From Planctomycetota bacterium (lineage in GTDB: Bacteria; Planctomycetota; Planctomycetia; Pirellulales; UBA1268), in the NCBI GenBank assembly GCA_003669585.1, contig QWOQ01000005.1, positions 62,001 to 126,000 on the forward strand: 64,000 nt of DNA. The letters run 5' to 3'. Shown in pieces: positions 17,264-26,576 of the stretch. Made by a program: the position numbers and the translations under genes. Under the pieces are notes generated by a model, which was not told the origin of the DNA, made no database searches, and was given only the letters and a program-made list of their open reading frames with translations. Within the stretch, counting starts at the first letter, position 1; the number at the start of each line of letters is the position of its first letter.

Positions 17264-20023
17264 TTACTGGGCCATTGTGTGGTCACCGGCATCGATAATC
17301 TCAGAAGAACAAAACGGTAGATCGATCGATTCGCCATTGAGCATAGGGTTGGTATTCGTCTCGGTGAGATGATCAGTAACGGGAACATTGGTGTGGGCGT
17401 GGGCGTGGCCATTGTGCGATTTGTTGCTGTGAGATTCACCATTTCCAACTGGATGCAGCAATCCCGTGGCATGGTTTGAATTACTAAACTTCGAACTGAA
17501 ATGAGCTCGCTCGGCAGACAATAGCTTTGCCCGTTCGGCTTCAATTCGAGCGACTTTTCGAAGTGGCAGCATGCCGTTAGCGAGAGCTGCTAAAGCCGTA
17601 ACATTATTCAGCACAACGCTCGCCATAATTCCAAAACCCATCGTGAAGACTCCGGCGATGCAGGCCACGTTTGGCGCTACAATCATGCCCCAGCTACGAT
17701 TGACGTTCCGTTCGAGATCTTTTGCGATATCTCGGAGTTCACAAAGTTTTGAAAGCCCTTCATCCAGAAAGACGATGTGCGCAGTATCTGTTGCGATCGT
17801 AGAAGCTCCGCGGAGTGAAATTGAAACATTTGCTTTTTTGAGTGCAATGGAATCGTTGATTCCGTCTCCCACAAAGCAGACCTTTCGACCTTCTTTTTGA
17901 AGTTTTTCAACATAATCGGCTTTGTCGGCAGGAAGCACTTGTGCAAAATAACGATCCATTCCGAGTTGCAGCGCGAGTCGTTTTGTAGGTCCTTCGTGAT
18001 CGCCTGAGATAATGGCAAGGTGTTTGATTCCACGCTTTCGAAGGCCTGCAACAATGTCATGGACCTCCGGACGAATGGCAGCCTGCAGTTCGATCGCTCC
18101 ACCGAGTCGATTATCGACGGCAACCATGACCATCGTATTTCCAAGCGTATGAGCTTCATCGGTGGCAAACGCAATGTCCGGAGGGATTTCGATACCTTCC
18201 ATTTCGAGATAGCGTTTGCTTCCTACTCGAATCAGGTGATCGCCAACTTGTACCGCTATGCCATAACCGACTTTGAATTGAGTATCTGCAACGGAAGAAA
18301 GAGCGATGTTTCGCTGCTGTGCTTCGTGAAGAATCGCCATTGCAATGGGATGATGAAATTTCTGTTCTGCAGTTGCAGCGAATTCAAGAACGCGATCTTC
18401 GTGCCAAGGCCGACAGGCGTGAATCTTTCCAACTTCCGGACGCTCTCGGGTAAGTGTCCCTGTTTTATCGAAGAGAACCGTGTCAATTTCATTCATTAAT
18501 TCAAGTGCACGGCCATCCTTTACAAGAATTCCTTTACTCGCGCAAAGAGCGAGGGAACTGAGCATCGCTAAGGGGGCTGCCATTCGAATACCGGTGCCAA
18601 AATCGCTATTGAGAATTGCAACGGCTCCACCGGTGCCCATGGTTGCCAGGCCTACAGTACTGATGGCAAGCATCGGAATAACGGCCTTGTCGGCAAGTCT
18701 CTCACCAGCGTGTTGACGAGAGAGTTTATAGCCGGCGGTATCTGCGAGAATTTTCCCAATCTTGGCACTCGCTGTATCTGAACCGCTTTTTTCGACCGCC
18801 ACGAGCATTCGGCCACCGACCATAATCGTCGAAGCGAACACGCGATCACCGACACCTTTTTCTGCCGGTGTCGATTCGCCGGTTAAGGCGTGCTGGTCGA
18901 TCATCGCCATGCCTTGCGAAATGACTCCGTCCACCGGCACAACATCGCCAGTATTGACGACGATTACATCCCCTTGTTCAAGTTCCGACATCGGCACTTG
19001 GATTTCAACGCCATCTCGGATCATCCAGACAAATCGAGGCTGCTTTCCGAAGGCAGTAAGCAGCATTTTTCGCGAACGGTCTTCGGTATGTTTGACCAGT
19101 ACCCGACCAAGTGCCAAGCACCAGCACAAGACGGCTCCCGGAAAAATAGACATTGTTCCAAGGCAACCCACCACTACGATTGCATCGAGCACGTCGACTC
19201 CGAGTCGCTTTTCCTTGATGAGCGTATCGCGAGCCTCTTTGAATGTTGGAATGCTCGTCCATGCGAAAATCACGGCCGAAAGTGGAAGAAGTGCTGGAAC
19301 TGCAAACTGAGCGACTGCCGCAAGAGGCAATGAGACGCTGCAAATTGGAAGATGCAGATCGAGTTTGTCGAGTTTCTTCGGAATTTCAGTACCCGAGAGC
19401 ACCCCATCGAGAATTTCAACGATCTGATGAGGAGTGAGTTGGCGACGGTCAAAGGTGATCGATACCGTCGAGAGGAGTGTATTGGTCGAATAGCGATCGA
19501 TTCCAAGAATCCCCATCAGTTCGCGTTCGATCGCCTGCGTCACATCACTCTTTCGATAGAGCGCGGGATGACGAAGCTTGATTTTGTCATCTGCAAGGCT
19601 TGTCACCTTCCAGCCGCTGACAATATGTTCGTGACGATAGAGATGCGCGATCCCGTTACGATCTCGAGCAACCTGCATTCCAGCAGTAATTCTTGGTTTT
19701 AATGAAACAGGACGCCCCGAAGTCTCGAGTGCATGGCCGTTTGTTCCATTGGAACTCGGATGATTCGCATGGCCATGAGAAGCATGCCCACTGATGAGCT
19801 GTGAAAGACGTTCCAAAAGAGAGTGTGCCGTAGTCGATTTTGTACAATAAGAGATGTCAACACACGGAGTGGGTACGGTATGAAGTCGAATCGCCTGGAT
19901 TTCATTCGCATGAAACACTGATTCAACAAATCGCTTGCATTCCTCGGCCTGCGGGTCTGCAAAGAGCGATCGACTTTCAACACGAATTGTTCCCTGACCG
20001 GGAAACGATATCTTTACGTCCAT
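17264..20023 (-). CDS. P-type metal-transport ATPase lacking CPC, with His-rich tracts (FezB/CtpC-like)
   Basis: The 919-residue protein has two N-terminal HMA-like domains (about 1-75 and 130-205) without CxxC. They are separated by a His-rich linker (SGHASHGHANH). The P-type core is complete: TGES at 381-384, DKTGT with the phosphorylated Asp at 519, HHP in the N-domain, and GDGIND at 719-724. The membrane motif before DKTGT, CPC in classical P1B pumps, is replaced by FGTGIRMAAPLAM, so the metal site differs from Cu/Zn/Cd exporters. The C-terminus carries SHNGHAHAHT near 869-878. CPC-less P1B ATPases beside small hydrophobic proteins occur in ferrosome operons (FezB, P1B-6) and as CtpC-type pumps. 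Iron, manganese or zinc are all possible substrates. Confidence 0.92.
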   Translation of the reverse strand: MDVKISFPGQGTIRVESRSLFADPQAEECKRFVESVFHANEIQAIRLHTVPTPCVDISYCTKSTTAHSLLERLSQLISGHASHGHANHPSSNGTNGHALETSGRPVSLKPRITAGMQVARDRNGIAHLYRHEHIVSGWKVTSLADDKIKLRHPALYRKSDVTQAIERELMGILGIDRYSTNTLLSTVSITFDRRQLTPHQIVEILDGVLSGTEIPKKLDKLDLHLPICSVSLPLAAVAQFAVPALLPLSAVIFAWTSIPTFKEARDTLIKEKRLGVDVLDAIVVVGCLGTMSIFPGAVLCWCLALGRVLVKHTEDRSRKMLLTAFGKQPRFVWMIRDGVEIQVPMSELEQGDVIVVNTGDVVPVDGVISQGMAMIDQHALTGESTPAEKGVGDRVFASTIMVGGRMLVAVEKSGSDTASAKIGKILADTAGYKLSRQHAGERLADKAVIPMLAISTVGLATMGTGGAVAILNSDFGTGIRMAAPLAMLSSLALCASKGILVKDGRALELMNEIDTVLFDKTGTLTRERPEVGKIHACRPWHEDRVLEFAATAEQKFHHPIAMAILHEAQQRNIALSSVADTQFKVGYGIAVQVGDHLIRVGSKRYLEMEGIEIPPDIAFATDEAHTLGNTMVMVAVDNRLGGAIELQAAIRPEVHDIVAGLRKRGIKHLAIISGDHEGPTKRLALQLGMDRYFAQVLPADKADYVEKLQKEGRKVCFVGDGINDSIALKKANVSISLRGASTIATDTAHIVFLDEGLSKLCELRDIAKDLERNVNRSWGMIVAPNVACIAGVFTMGFGIMASVVLNNVTALAALANGMLPLRKVARIEAERAKLLSAERAHFSSKFSNSNHATGLLHPVGNGESHSNKSHNGHAHAHTNVPVTDHLTETNTNPMLNGESIDLPFCSSEIIDAGDHTMAQ

Positions 20024-20171
20024 GTTGGCAAGATCCTGATTTTATTAGCGCACTATGAAAGAGGAACGTTTGAGGAGATGGCCCCAGCGTACTGCTCGAG
20101 GCCCCATACGAATCTGGTCTATGAAATGTTCAAAGGACTACTTTTCCAGTGGTGCTCAAGTGCAATGCGTA

Positions 20172-20414
20172 TCAGGCCGCACCGCGGGATTCAGCAGACA
20201 CTCCCGACGAAACGGTGCTTCCTGCAACAGCGTCCTGCATTGATTCAGCTGCCGCGGTCGCATCACGCATTGCATCGCCAAAAGCTTCCTGAAGGAATGC
20301 TCCGGCACCAGCAAACAAAGGGCCAAATTTCTCTTTGAGTTGAGGCAGTGCCGCATTTCCCAAGGCGCCTAAAGCGACACCGGCAAAAAAATAACCGAGC
20401 TGAGAACGATTCAT
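20172..20414 (-). CDS. small hydrophobic GxxxG protein beside the P-type ATPase (DUF5132-like)
   Basis: The 80-residue protein has one N-terminal hydrophobic segment (GYFFAGVALGALGNAALP) containing GxxxG packing. A short amphipathic stretch follows (QLKEKFGPLFAGAGAFLQEAF), then a polar Ala/Ser tail. It resembles the short DUF5132-type proteins found next to HMA2/P-type ATPase genes and, functionally, the PacL/FezA class of small membrane partners. That assignment is from memory of architecture rather than a search. The start ATG at 20414 is the only one in frame. It lies 148 bp upstream of the ATPase gene. Confidence 0.75.
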   Translation of the reverse strand: MNRSQLGYFFAGVALGALGNAALPQLKEKFGPLFAGAGAFLQEAFGDAMRDATAAAESMQDAVAGSTVSSGVSAESRGAA

Positions 20415-20676
20415 AGAAAGTTATTTCCGAGGTATTCTAAGGAGGAAAAGGATGGCTGTGATTTATTGATCACAAGACACATGCTTTTACTCTACGCCAG
20501 AAAACCGTTACGTCCAGAAAATCTTTCCATAGGAAAAAAATATTGTTTTCAGGAAGCCATTGCACGTTGAGTGCAACATTTGAAGGAGTTGGCTTCAGGA
20601 AAATTGGCAGGTGCATAGCACGAAGCCATACAACGATCCCTACAATCGATCGTTTGGCGGTGCCTAGGCGAAGGAA

Positions 20677-21030
20677 TCAGGCCATCTCGATGGCTGGCAC
20701 TACGGAATAGGGCTGCACAACTTTTGGAGCGGTTGTGTCTTTAGCAAGTTCGAGTCCCGCAAGTGCTCCGTCGATCATGCCGTAGCTCAGCGGATTATTT
20801 CTAGGAACCAAACGAGCCACAAAGCATGCCGGCAGAGTTACGCCATAGCCAATACAAAATCCACTTGTACGAATCCCCGAAGTAAATGCCTGGCGAGCCT
20901 TAGGCAAAAATTGCAAAGCGGCACCTCGCGCGTCAACGGCTCCTTGTCCAACTGCCCGCATGGCAGAAGACATTGTATCCCCTATCGATGAAGTCTCGGA
21001 TGCTGGAATTGAGGAAGTTGATTCAAACAT
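20677..21030 (-). CDS. small protein with hydrophobic 'VPRNN/DG' module (first gene of cluster)
   Basis: This 117-residue protein belongs to no family I recognise. The N-terminus is Ser/Ala-rich and polar. The second half has a glycine-containing hydrophobic segment (TSGFCIGYGVTLPACFVARL) and then VPRNNPLSYGMIDGALAG. The order and spacing match the small protein at 12120-12476 and the EcsC C-terminus. A GGAG Shine-Dalgarno sequence precedes the ATG at 21030. It opens the cluster, with the 19-bp palindrome about 86 bp upstream, and is separated from the next gene by 262 bp. Confidence 0.78.
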   Translation of the reverse strand: MFESTSSIPASETSSIGDTMSSAMRAVGQGAVDARGAALQFLPKARQAFTSGIRTSGFCIGYGVTLPACFVARLVPRNNPLSYGMIDGALAGLELAKDTTAPKVVQPYSVVPAIEMA

Positions 21031-21363
21031 GGATAGAGATACTCCGCAAAAAATATTTTAAAAGTAGAAACCGCACCCTTTATAGATAGGAAGATTATTC
21101 GCGCATTGCAACTCGCAGGAAAATAATTTTCCTGTGTGAAAGGCAAATATCTCTCATATGGGCCATGATTTCAGGCAAAATTACCGCTTCAGGATGCACT
21201 GCCGTGAGCATTGTGAAAAAGCGGCGCAATCCAATCGACTTGAATAATCAGAGACAAACCTGATGTGGAGATACAGACACGTTGCGAGCGTAGAGAAGAC
21301 TTTCACGCTCAAAACGCATCACCAGCCTAAACGATTACCTCAAGCGGCGACACACGCCACAAA
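21031..21363. promoter_or_regulatory. leader/promoter region of the metal-ATPase cluster
   Basis: This 333-bp interval lies between the end of pdxJ and the first cluster gene, both on the minus strand. No gene is seen in it. It contains the 19-bp palindrome at 21116-21134 and AT-rich stretches on either side. Promoter elements cannot be fixed by eye. Confidence 0.5.
21116..21134. promoter_or_regulatory. 19-bp perfect palindrome, candidate operator
   Basis: The half-site CAGGAAAAT is followed by one base and its exact reverse complement ATTTTCCTG. It lies about 86 bp upstream of the first cluster gene. The length and AT-rich centre are like operators of Fur-family and other dimeric regulators, although the sequence is not the classic Fur box. 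No regulator gene is present beside it. Confidence 0.5.
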
Positions 21364-22077
21364 TCATCCCATCAGCGACTTCATCTCTTTGACGGCTTGC
21401 GCAATACCAACGAATATCGCGCGAGAGACGATTGAATGACCGATGTTAAGTTCGTGCATTCCATCGATAGTTGCTATGGGAACAACGTTGCGATAGGTGA
21501 GCCCATGACCGGCTGCGAGCACCATTCCTGCTTTACGAACCATCGTTGCGGCTCTCGCGAGTTCCAGCAGGCGAGAATCTCGGTCGTGTGGACTTATCGC
21601 AAGAGCGTAAGCACCAGTGTGGAGTTCAACGGCATCGCTCATGAGTTCGACTGCCTCATCGATTTGCCCAGGTGAGGGATCGATAAAGAGTGACACAGTA
21701 ATTCCGGCATCGTGAAGTCTTGCGATCGCTTGAGATACAGCCTGTTTGTATTGCACCACATCGAGTCCGCCTTCAGTCGTGATCTCCTGACGCTTCTCTG
21801 GAACAATCGTCACTTGATCCGGTTTCACGCGACAGGCAGTGTCGATCATTTCGTGTGAGATCGCGCATTCAAGATTGAGTTTTACCGCAACCGTCCTGCG
21901 AAGCACTTCCAGATCGCGATCCTGTATATGCCGACGATCTTCGCGAAGGTGAATCGTAATACTGTCGGCACCGCCAAGTTCAGCAAGCGCCGCTGCCCAT
22001 ACGGGATCCGGTTCGTTGGTCTGACGAGCCTGACGCAGCGTTGCCACATGATCGATATTCACGCCAAGCAGGGGCAT
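21364..22077 (-). CDS. pdxJ: pyridoxine 5'-phosphate synthase
   Basis: PdxJ condenses 1-deoxy-D-xylulose-5-phosphate with 3-amino-2-oxopropyl phosphate to give pyridoxine phosphate in DXP-dependent vitamin B6 synthesis. The 237-residue length is typical. Motifs seen are [14 protein letters not shown] at the N-terminus, [59 protein letters not shown] and [11 protein letters not shown]. The ATG at 22077 is the natural start. It is followed by the promoter region of the ATPase cluster. Confidence 0.97.
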   Translation of the reverse strand: MPLLGVNIDHVATLRQARQTNEPDPVWAAALAELGGADSITIHLREDRRHIQDRDLEVLRRTVAVKLNLECAISHEMIDTACRVKPDQVTIVPEKRQEITTEGGLDVVQYKQAVSQAIARLHDAGITVSLFIDPSPGQIDEAVELMSDAVELHTGAYALAISPHDRDSRLLELARAATMVRKAGMVLAAGHGLTYRNVVPIATIDGMHELNIGHSIVSRAIFVGIAQAVKEMKSLMG

Positions 22078-22160
22078 GGGAACGGCTACCAGAAAGTGAG
22101 TGAACGAAAATAATGTTCAGAACCGACCAGACATGTTAGCCGATGAGTCGATTGCAAGAG

Positions 22161-22198
22161 TAAAAATGCGTCAGCGGGACAACTTAAAGTTATCCCGC
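22161..22198 (-). terminator. terminator of the HtrA protease gene
   Basis: On the minus strand the stem GCGGGATAAC / GTTGTCCCGC (one U-G wobble, five-base loop, 22174-22198) is followed within a few bases by ATTTTTA. It lies 47 bp past the protease stop. The wobble pair fits transcription from the minus strand. Confidence 0.65.
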
Positions 22199-22244
22199 CG
22201 ACGCCTCAATTCGTCCAATGGGTTCACTGGCAGTCGGGCTGAAA

Positions 22245-23834
22245 TCAGGATTCCTTCTTCAGCATAACAACCTGATTGCCACGAGGTGTTCGTACTTGAA
22301 GCATCACTCCAGATTCAATTGATTCGGCAACGAGCGCCTTCTCAAAATCACTTACCGATGCAATTGGTGTTTTTCCAACTTTTCGGACAAGCATTCCGGG
22401 ACCGATTCCAGCCTCCGCGCTGAGGCCTTCAGGATCGACTCGATTTACGACAACTCCATCAAAACCTTCGTAGGCATCCTCGGCTTCGGTGTTCTTCGGT
22501 GAGACCTCGATTCCAAGGTCTGCCGAATAAAACGTGTTGGTACCACTCGGAGCAAGTCGGCGACCACTGCCTGTTCTGGCAAGCGACTCCGGCAACGGCT
22601 TTACGACGATGCTCAGTGTCACTGGTTTTCCACTTCGAAGAACCGTCATGTCATGAGCTTTTCCCTGCGGGGAACGTTCAACGATTTCTTGAAGAGTTCG
22701 GGGGCCGTCCACCGGCTTTCCGTCAAACATTGTGATCACGTCGAGTTCTTCGACACCGGCACGTGCGGCAGGAGAATCGGGCATGATTTCGCTCACAAGA
22801 GCGCCTTTGCTTCCCTCAATGCCAAGTTTGATGGCCACATCTTTTTGAAGCGGTCCAATCGACACCCCGAGGTAGCCGCGTTGCACAGAGCCATTGGCAA
22901 TTAACTGATCGCTCACCCACTTTGCAAGATTTGCCGGAATTGCAAAGCCGATCCCCTGATATCCGCCGCTGTTGGATGCAATCGCTGTATTAATTCCGAT
23001 AACTTCTCCGTTGAGGTTAACCAGTGGCCCACCGGAATTTCCTGGATTGATCGCCGCATCGGTCTGAAGAAACTTTGCTCGGCGAACCGATCCGAGTTCA
23101 CGCCCTTTGCCACTGATGATTCCAGCACTCACAGTCGTTTCAAGCTCAAAAGGTGTGCCGATTGCGATCACCCAATCTCCGATGGCAAGAGAGTCTGAGT
23201 CGCCAAGCACGGCAATTGGCAAATCTTTCCCTCCTTCGAACCGAATAACAGCAAGATCACTATCGGGATCAGTTTTGATTTCTGTGGCCGTGAAAGTGCG
23301 ACCGTCGGTCAATTCAATGCTGACCACATCAGCCCCTTCGACCACATGATTATTTGTAAGAACGATCCCGGACGCATCGACAATCACACCCGATCCAACG
23401 CCAGATCGAGAGGGGCTCTGTTCATCGCCTGGAACCTGAAAATCAAATCCTTCAGGCATTCCATCCGGAAACATCTCTTCCAGCGGTGTGCCCTTGAATG
23501 GATTGCCTTTGAATCGATTCTCGCCGCCATTTTTGCCGGGCACTCGTTTGGAAGAAACCTTTCGAGACTTTATTTCGCTGCGCACAACCACAACACTGGG
23601 TGTTGCGAGTTTGGCTGCATGACGAAATGCCTGAGAGAGCGCGTTTGCATGCGTAATCGCTTCGACGGCTGCTGGATCAGCAGGCTTTTGATCGTTCGGT
23701 TCTGCGGCCAGAGCGCTGCCAGAGCATGCGACCATACTTCCTGAAGCGCACAAAAGAAAAAAGAATAGAGCGACAAGGAAAACGTCACGAGCCGTGGGGA
23801 AAAACGAATGACGAATTTTAGAATTCATGAGCAT
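22245..23834 (-). CDS. htrA: exported HtrA/DegP-type serine protease with two PDZ domains
   Basis: The frame opens upstream at 23915, but AAGGAGG five bases before the ATG at 23834 fixes the start, giving 529 residues. A signal peptide or membrane anchor (about 18-45) is followed by the trypsin-like domain. Its triad is His163 (TNNHVVEG), Asp193 (DSDLAVIRFEG) and Ser267 (NPGNSGGPLV). Two PDZ domains follow (about 320-415 and 430-525), the first containing RGYLGVSIGPL. DegP/DegQ relatives act as periplasmic protease-chaperones in envelope quality control. A terminator-like hairpin lies just downstream. Confidence 0.95.
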   Translation of the reverse strand: MLMNSKIRHSFFPTARDVFLVALFFFLLCASGSMVACSGSALAAEPNDQKPADPAAVEAITHANALSQAFRHAAKLATPSVVVVRSEIKSRKVSSKRVPGKNGGENRFKGNPFKGTPLEEMFPDGMPEGFDFQVPGDEQSPSRSGVGSGVIVDASGIVLTNNHVVEGADVVSIELTDGRTFTATEIKTDPDSDLAVIRFEGGKDLPIAVLGDSDSLAIGDWVIAIGTPFELETTVSAGIISGKGRELGSVRRAKFLQTDAAINPGNSGGPLVNLNGEVIGINTAIASNSGGYQGIGFAIPANLAKWVSDQLIANGSVQRGYLGVSIGPLQKDVAIKLGIEGSKGALVSEIMPDSPAARAGVEELDVITMFDGKPVDGPRTLQEIVERSPQGKAHDMTVLRSGKPVTLSIVVKPLPESLARTGSGRRLAPSGTNTFYSADLGIEVSPKNTEAEDAYEGFDGVVVNRVDPEGLSAEAGIGPGMLVRKVGKTPIASVSDFEKALVAESIESGVMLQVRTPRGNQVVMLKKES

Positions 23835-24340
23835 AGAAACCTCCTTAACGGGGAAATATCGCTCGTTCTGATAAAAATCATACACAAAATTCAACAGACG
23901 AAGCGGTTGTTGCAAATGATAGACTTCTTCAGCGAACTGACGAAAACTTTTGAAATTAGTGTGACAGCGTGAACCGGTCGATTGTAGTCAAGGCATGCTC
24001 TTTGGAGCTATGAGAAGAAACTCGAACAGGTCATCCGCATGCTTCAGGCAGTCGCCACTCTTTACGGAGAACCCAAGCAAACGGTTCGACTGACTCGGCA
24101 GCTGATTGCCTGGTTTTCAAAACGTGTTCGCTCCAGAGTGGCGTTTCCAGCAGAAAATAAGGCTGATTGTGTACTGAAAATGCCTCATACAACGGAGAGT
24201 CAAAGAGCGGTCTTTGTTGACGGAGTGGGTGGCGAGTTCGTAGTGTGCTGATCTCTACGCGTTGTATTTGAGTGATTGTTCCATAGCTGACTTTTTACTA
24301 TTTCACTTCCACTGACAGTTGGTCTCGAGGCCCGAAACAG
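23835..24340. other. intergenic region between divergent htrA and rnc
   Basis: About 500 bp separate the two divergent starts, room for both promoters. The only sizeable frame (plus strand, 24039-24251, 70 codons) has no recognisable motif and no good ribosome-binding site. I see no RNA gene here. Confidence 0.55.
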
Positions 24341-25081
24341 ATGACTCGCGACCGAAAAAATCAGCCCCCGCTTGAGCCAGATCTTGAAGCGTGCCAAAAA
24401 CGCATTGGCTATCTTTTTCAGGATCGTGCGCTTCTTTTGACCGCTCTGACCCATGCCTCAGGGGCGCAGCATCGATTGGGATCAAATGAACGGCTTGAGT
24501 TTTTGGGCGACTCCATTCTGGGTTTTTTTGTTTGCGAAATATTGTATCGCTTTTTCCCAGATTCGCTTGAAGGTGATCTCACCAGAATTAAGTCTGTGGT
24601 CGTCAGTCGTGAAACCTGCAGTCGAATCAGCGACGCATTGGGACTCATCGATTTTCTGATCGTTGGCAAAGGACTTTCGGTGTCAAAACCTGTTCCGATG
24701 TCGGTGTTGTCGGATGTATTTGAATCACTCGTTGCGGCGATCTATCTCGATGGAGGAGTTCAGCCAGCGAGGATTTTTATTGAGCGACTCCTCATGCCCC
24801 AGATTTTACAGGTTGCATCTGGCGAACAAGGTGCGAATCACAAGTCGATTCTTCAGCAGACCGCGCAGCGTGACTTTGGTCTGACTCCAACGTATGAGGT
24901 GATCGACGAAGCGGGGCCCGATCACAGCAAAAGTTTCCAGGTTGCCGCCCAGATCGGTCAGGTGCGGTATGGCCCTGCTTGGGGAAAAAATAAAAAAGAA
25001 GCAGAACAGAGAGCGGCTTCTAATGCACTTATTGAATTAAAGCCTGACGACAGTCTGCCTGAATCCGAGACAGAAAAATGA
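24341..25081 (+). CDS. rnc: ribonuclease III
   Basis: RNase III cleaves double-stranded RNA in rRNA and mRNA processing. The 246-residue protein has the endonuclease domain with the signature NERLEFLGDSILGFFVCEIL (Glu/Asp metal ligands) and DVFESLVAAIYLDGG. The C-terminal double-stranded RNA-binding domain (about 160-235) contains DHKSILQQ, PTYEVIDEAGPDH and KKEAEQRAASNALI. The ATG at 24341 begins MTRDRKNQPPLEPD. It stands alone on the plus strand, 128 bp before the beta-propeller gene. Confidence 0.96.
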   Translation: MTRDRKNQPPLEPDLEACQKRIGYLFQDRALLLTALTHASGAQHRLGSNERLEFLGDSILGFFVCEILYRFFPDSLEGDLTRIKSVVVSRETCSRISDALGLIDFLIVGKGLSVSKPVPMSVLSDVFESLVAAIYLDGGVQPARIFIERLLMPQILQVASGEQGANHKSILQQTAQRDFGLTPTYEVIDEAGPDHSKSFQVAAQIGQVRYGPAWGKNKKEAEQRAASNALIELKPDDSLPESETEK

Positions 25082-25208
25082 CCGATTCGACGACAGGTTT
25101 CTTGAGAGTGTGGTTGTGTCATGAATCAACCATGAGCGTCTCTGTTTTGCGGTAGACTTTTGGCTGTTTGTAAACGGAATTTCAATTTTCTTATGTGCGG
25201 AGTTTTTT

Positions 25209-26501
25209 ATGCATCCAGTTTTTGCGCGTATGTTGATTGCGGCGCTCTCACTCTCCGGAATGAGTCTTGCGACTGCTGCGGACTGGCCTCAATTCCGCGG
25301 ACCGGGCGGGCAAGGGCATTCGCAGGCACAGAATCTTCCGCTGGCGTGGAGCGAGACTGAGAACGTGACATGGAAAATTCCAGTCGCCGGACTCGGCTGG
25401 TCATCCCCATCAATTCAGGGCAATCAAATCTGGCTCACCACAGCGATTGATGACGGAAAATCTTTGCGGGCGATCGCATTTGATACGCAAACCGGAAACT
25501 CGCTGTACGACGTCGAAGTCTTTCACTTAGATGATCCGGGAGCCGTTCATTCAAAGAACAGCCATGCTTCACCAACGCCAATTATCGAAGGGGAGTCTGT
25601 GTACGTGCATTTCGGGGCGCACGGCACAGCATGTGTTGCAACAGATGGCACGATCAAATGGCGCAATCAAGAACTTCAATACAATCACCGTCACGGCCCA
25701 GGTGGATCGCCGGTGATCTTTGAGGATCTTCTGATTCTGAACTGCGACGGATCTGACATTCAGTTTGTCGTAGCGTTCGATAAAAAAACGGGGGAAATAC
25801 GCTGGAAGAAAAAGCGTGAGCATATTGGGAGCGATCGACTCACGGGAAAGTCGAGCGTGCCAATGGCCTACACCACGCCGCTGTTAGTTGAAATAAATGG
25901 AACACAACAGCTGTTGAGTAGTGGTGCCGATAGCATTGTTTCGTACAACCCTCGTACTGGCGATGAATACTGGTGGTTTCGATACGATGGATATTCAAAC
26001 GTTCTTCGTCCGGTTGTTGGAAAAGGTCTCGTGTTTATCAGTTCGGGATATGATCAGCCTGAATTTTTTGCCGTGCGATTGGATGGAGCAGGGGACGTTA
26101 CCGCTACACATCTCGGCTGGAATATGAAGAAGGCGGCACCGCTCAATCCATCGCCGCTGCTTGTCGGTGACGAACTCTATTTGGTCAGTGACAATGGGAT
26201 CGCCACGTGTCTCGATGCCGTGAGCGGCAAAGAGCACTGGCAAGAACGTATTGGCGGCAATTTTTCGGCCTCACCAACGTTTGCCGATGGCCGCATTTTT
26301 CTTCTGGATGAAGATGGCGTTACTACGTTGATTGCGCCCGGAAAAAAGTTCGAAACGCTTGGGAGCAATACGCTTGAAGGTCGAACGTTGGCTACGCCTG
26401 CGATCATTGGAGAGACTATTTTTCTTCGCACCGACAAACATCTCTACCGCATCGAAAAGCCAATCGTCAGCACTGCTGGGAAGGGAGCCTCGGGTAACTA
26501 A
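25209..26501 (+). CDS. exported PQQ-like beta-propeller protein
   Basis: The 430-residue protein has a signal peptide (about 1-24, ending ATA/AD) and opens with the common planctomycete sequence DWPQFRGPGGQGHS. It then has seven or eight repeats of the PQQ/BamB type (for example GNQIWLTTAIDDGKSLRAIAFD, IATCLDAVSGKEHW). No catalytic PQQ-dehydrogenase residues are evident, so a structural or binding role is more likely than alcohol oxidation. It is the last intact backbone gene before the mosaic region. Confidence 0.9.
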   Translation: MHPVFARMLIAALSLSGMSLATAADWPQFRGPGGQGHSQAQNLPLAWSETENVTWKIPVAGLGWSSPSIQGNQIWLTTAIDDGKSLRAIAFDTQTGNSLYDVEVFHLDDPGAVHSKNSHASPTPIIEGESVYVHFGAHGTACVATDGTIKWRNQELQYNHRHGPGGSPVIFEDLLILNCDGSDIQFVVAFDKKTGEIRWKKKREHIGSDRLTGKSSVPMAYTTPLLVEINGTQQLLSSGADSIVSYNPRTGDEYWWFRYDGYSNVLRPVVGKGLVFISSGYDQPEFFAVRLDGAGDVTATHLGWNMKKAAPLNPSPLLVGDELYLVSDNGIATCLDAVSGKEHWQERIGGNFSASPTFADGRIFLLDEDGVTTLIAPGKKFETLGSNTLEGRTLATPAIIGETIFLRTDKHLYRIEKPIVSTAGKGASGN

Positions 26502-26576
26502 TTGTGTGTGGTATCAATCACAAGAAAGAAACTCAGCCAAACACAAGATTCTGAGACGGGCATCGCAGGGTTGCTC

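Noticed and set aside
20560..20576. TTGCAC / GTGCAA hairpin as a terminator within the cluster
   Set aside because: It has only six base pairs and no U-tract on the minus strand, so it is too weak to claim.
24039..24251. 70-codon plus-strand frame between htrA and rnc
   Set aside because: It has no recognisable motif and no ribosome-binding site, and lies in a divergent promoter region.
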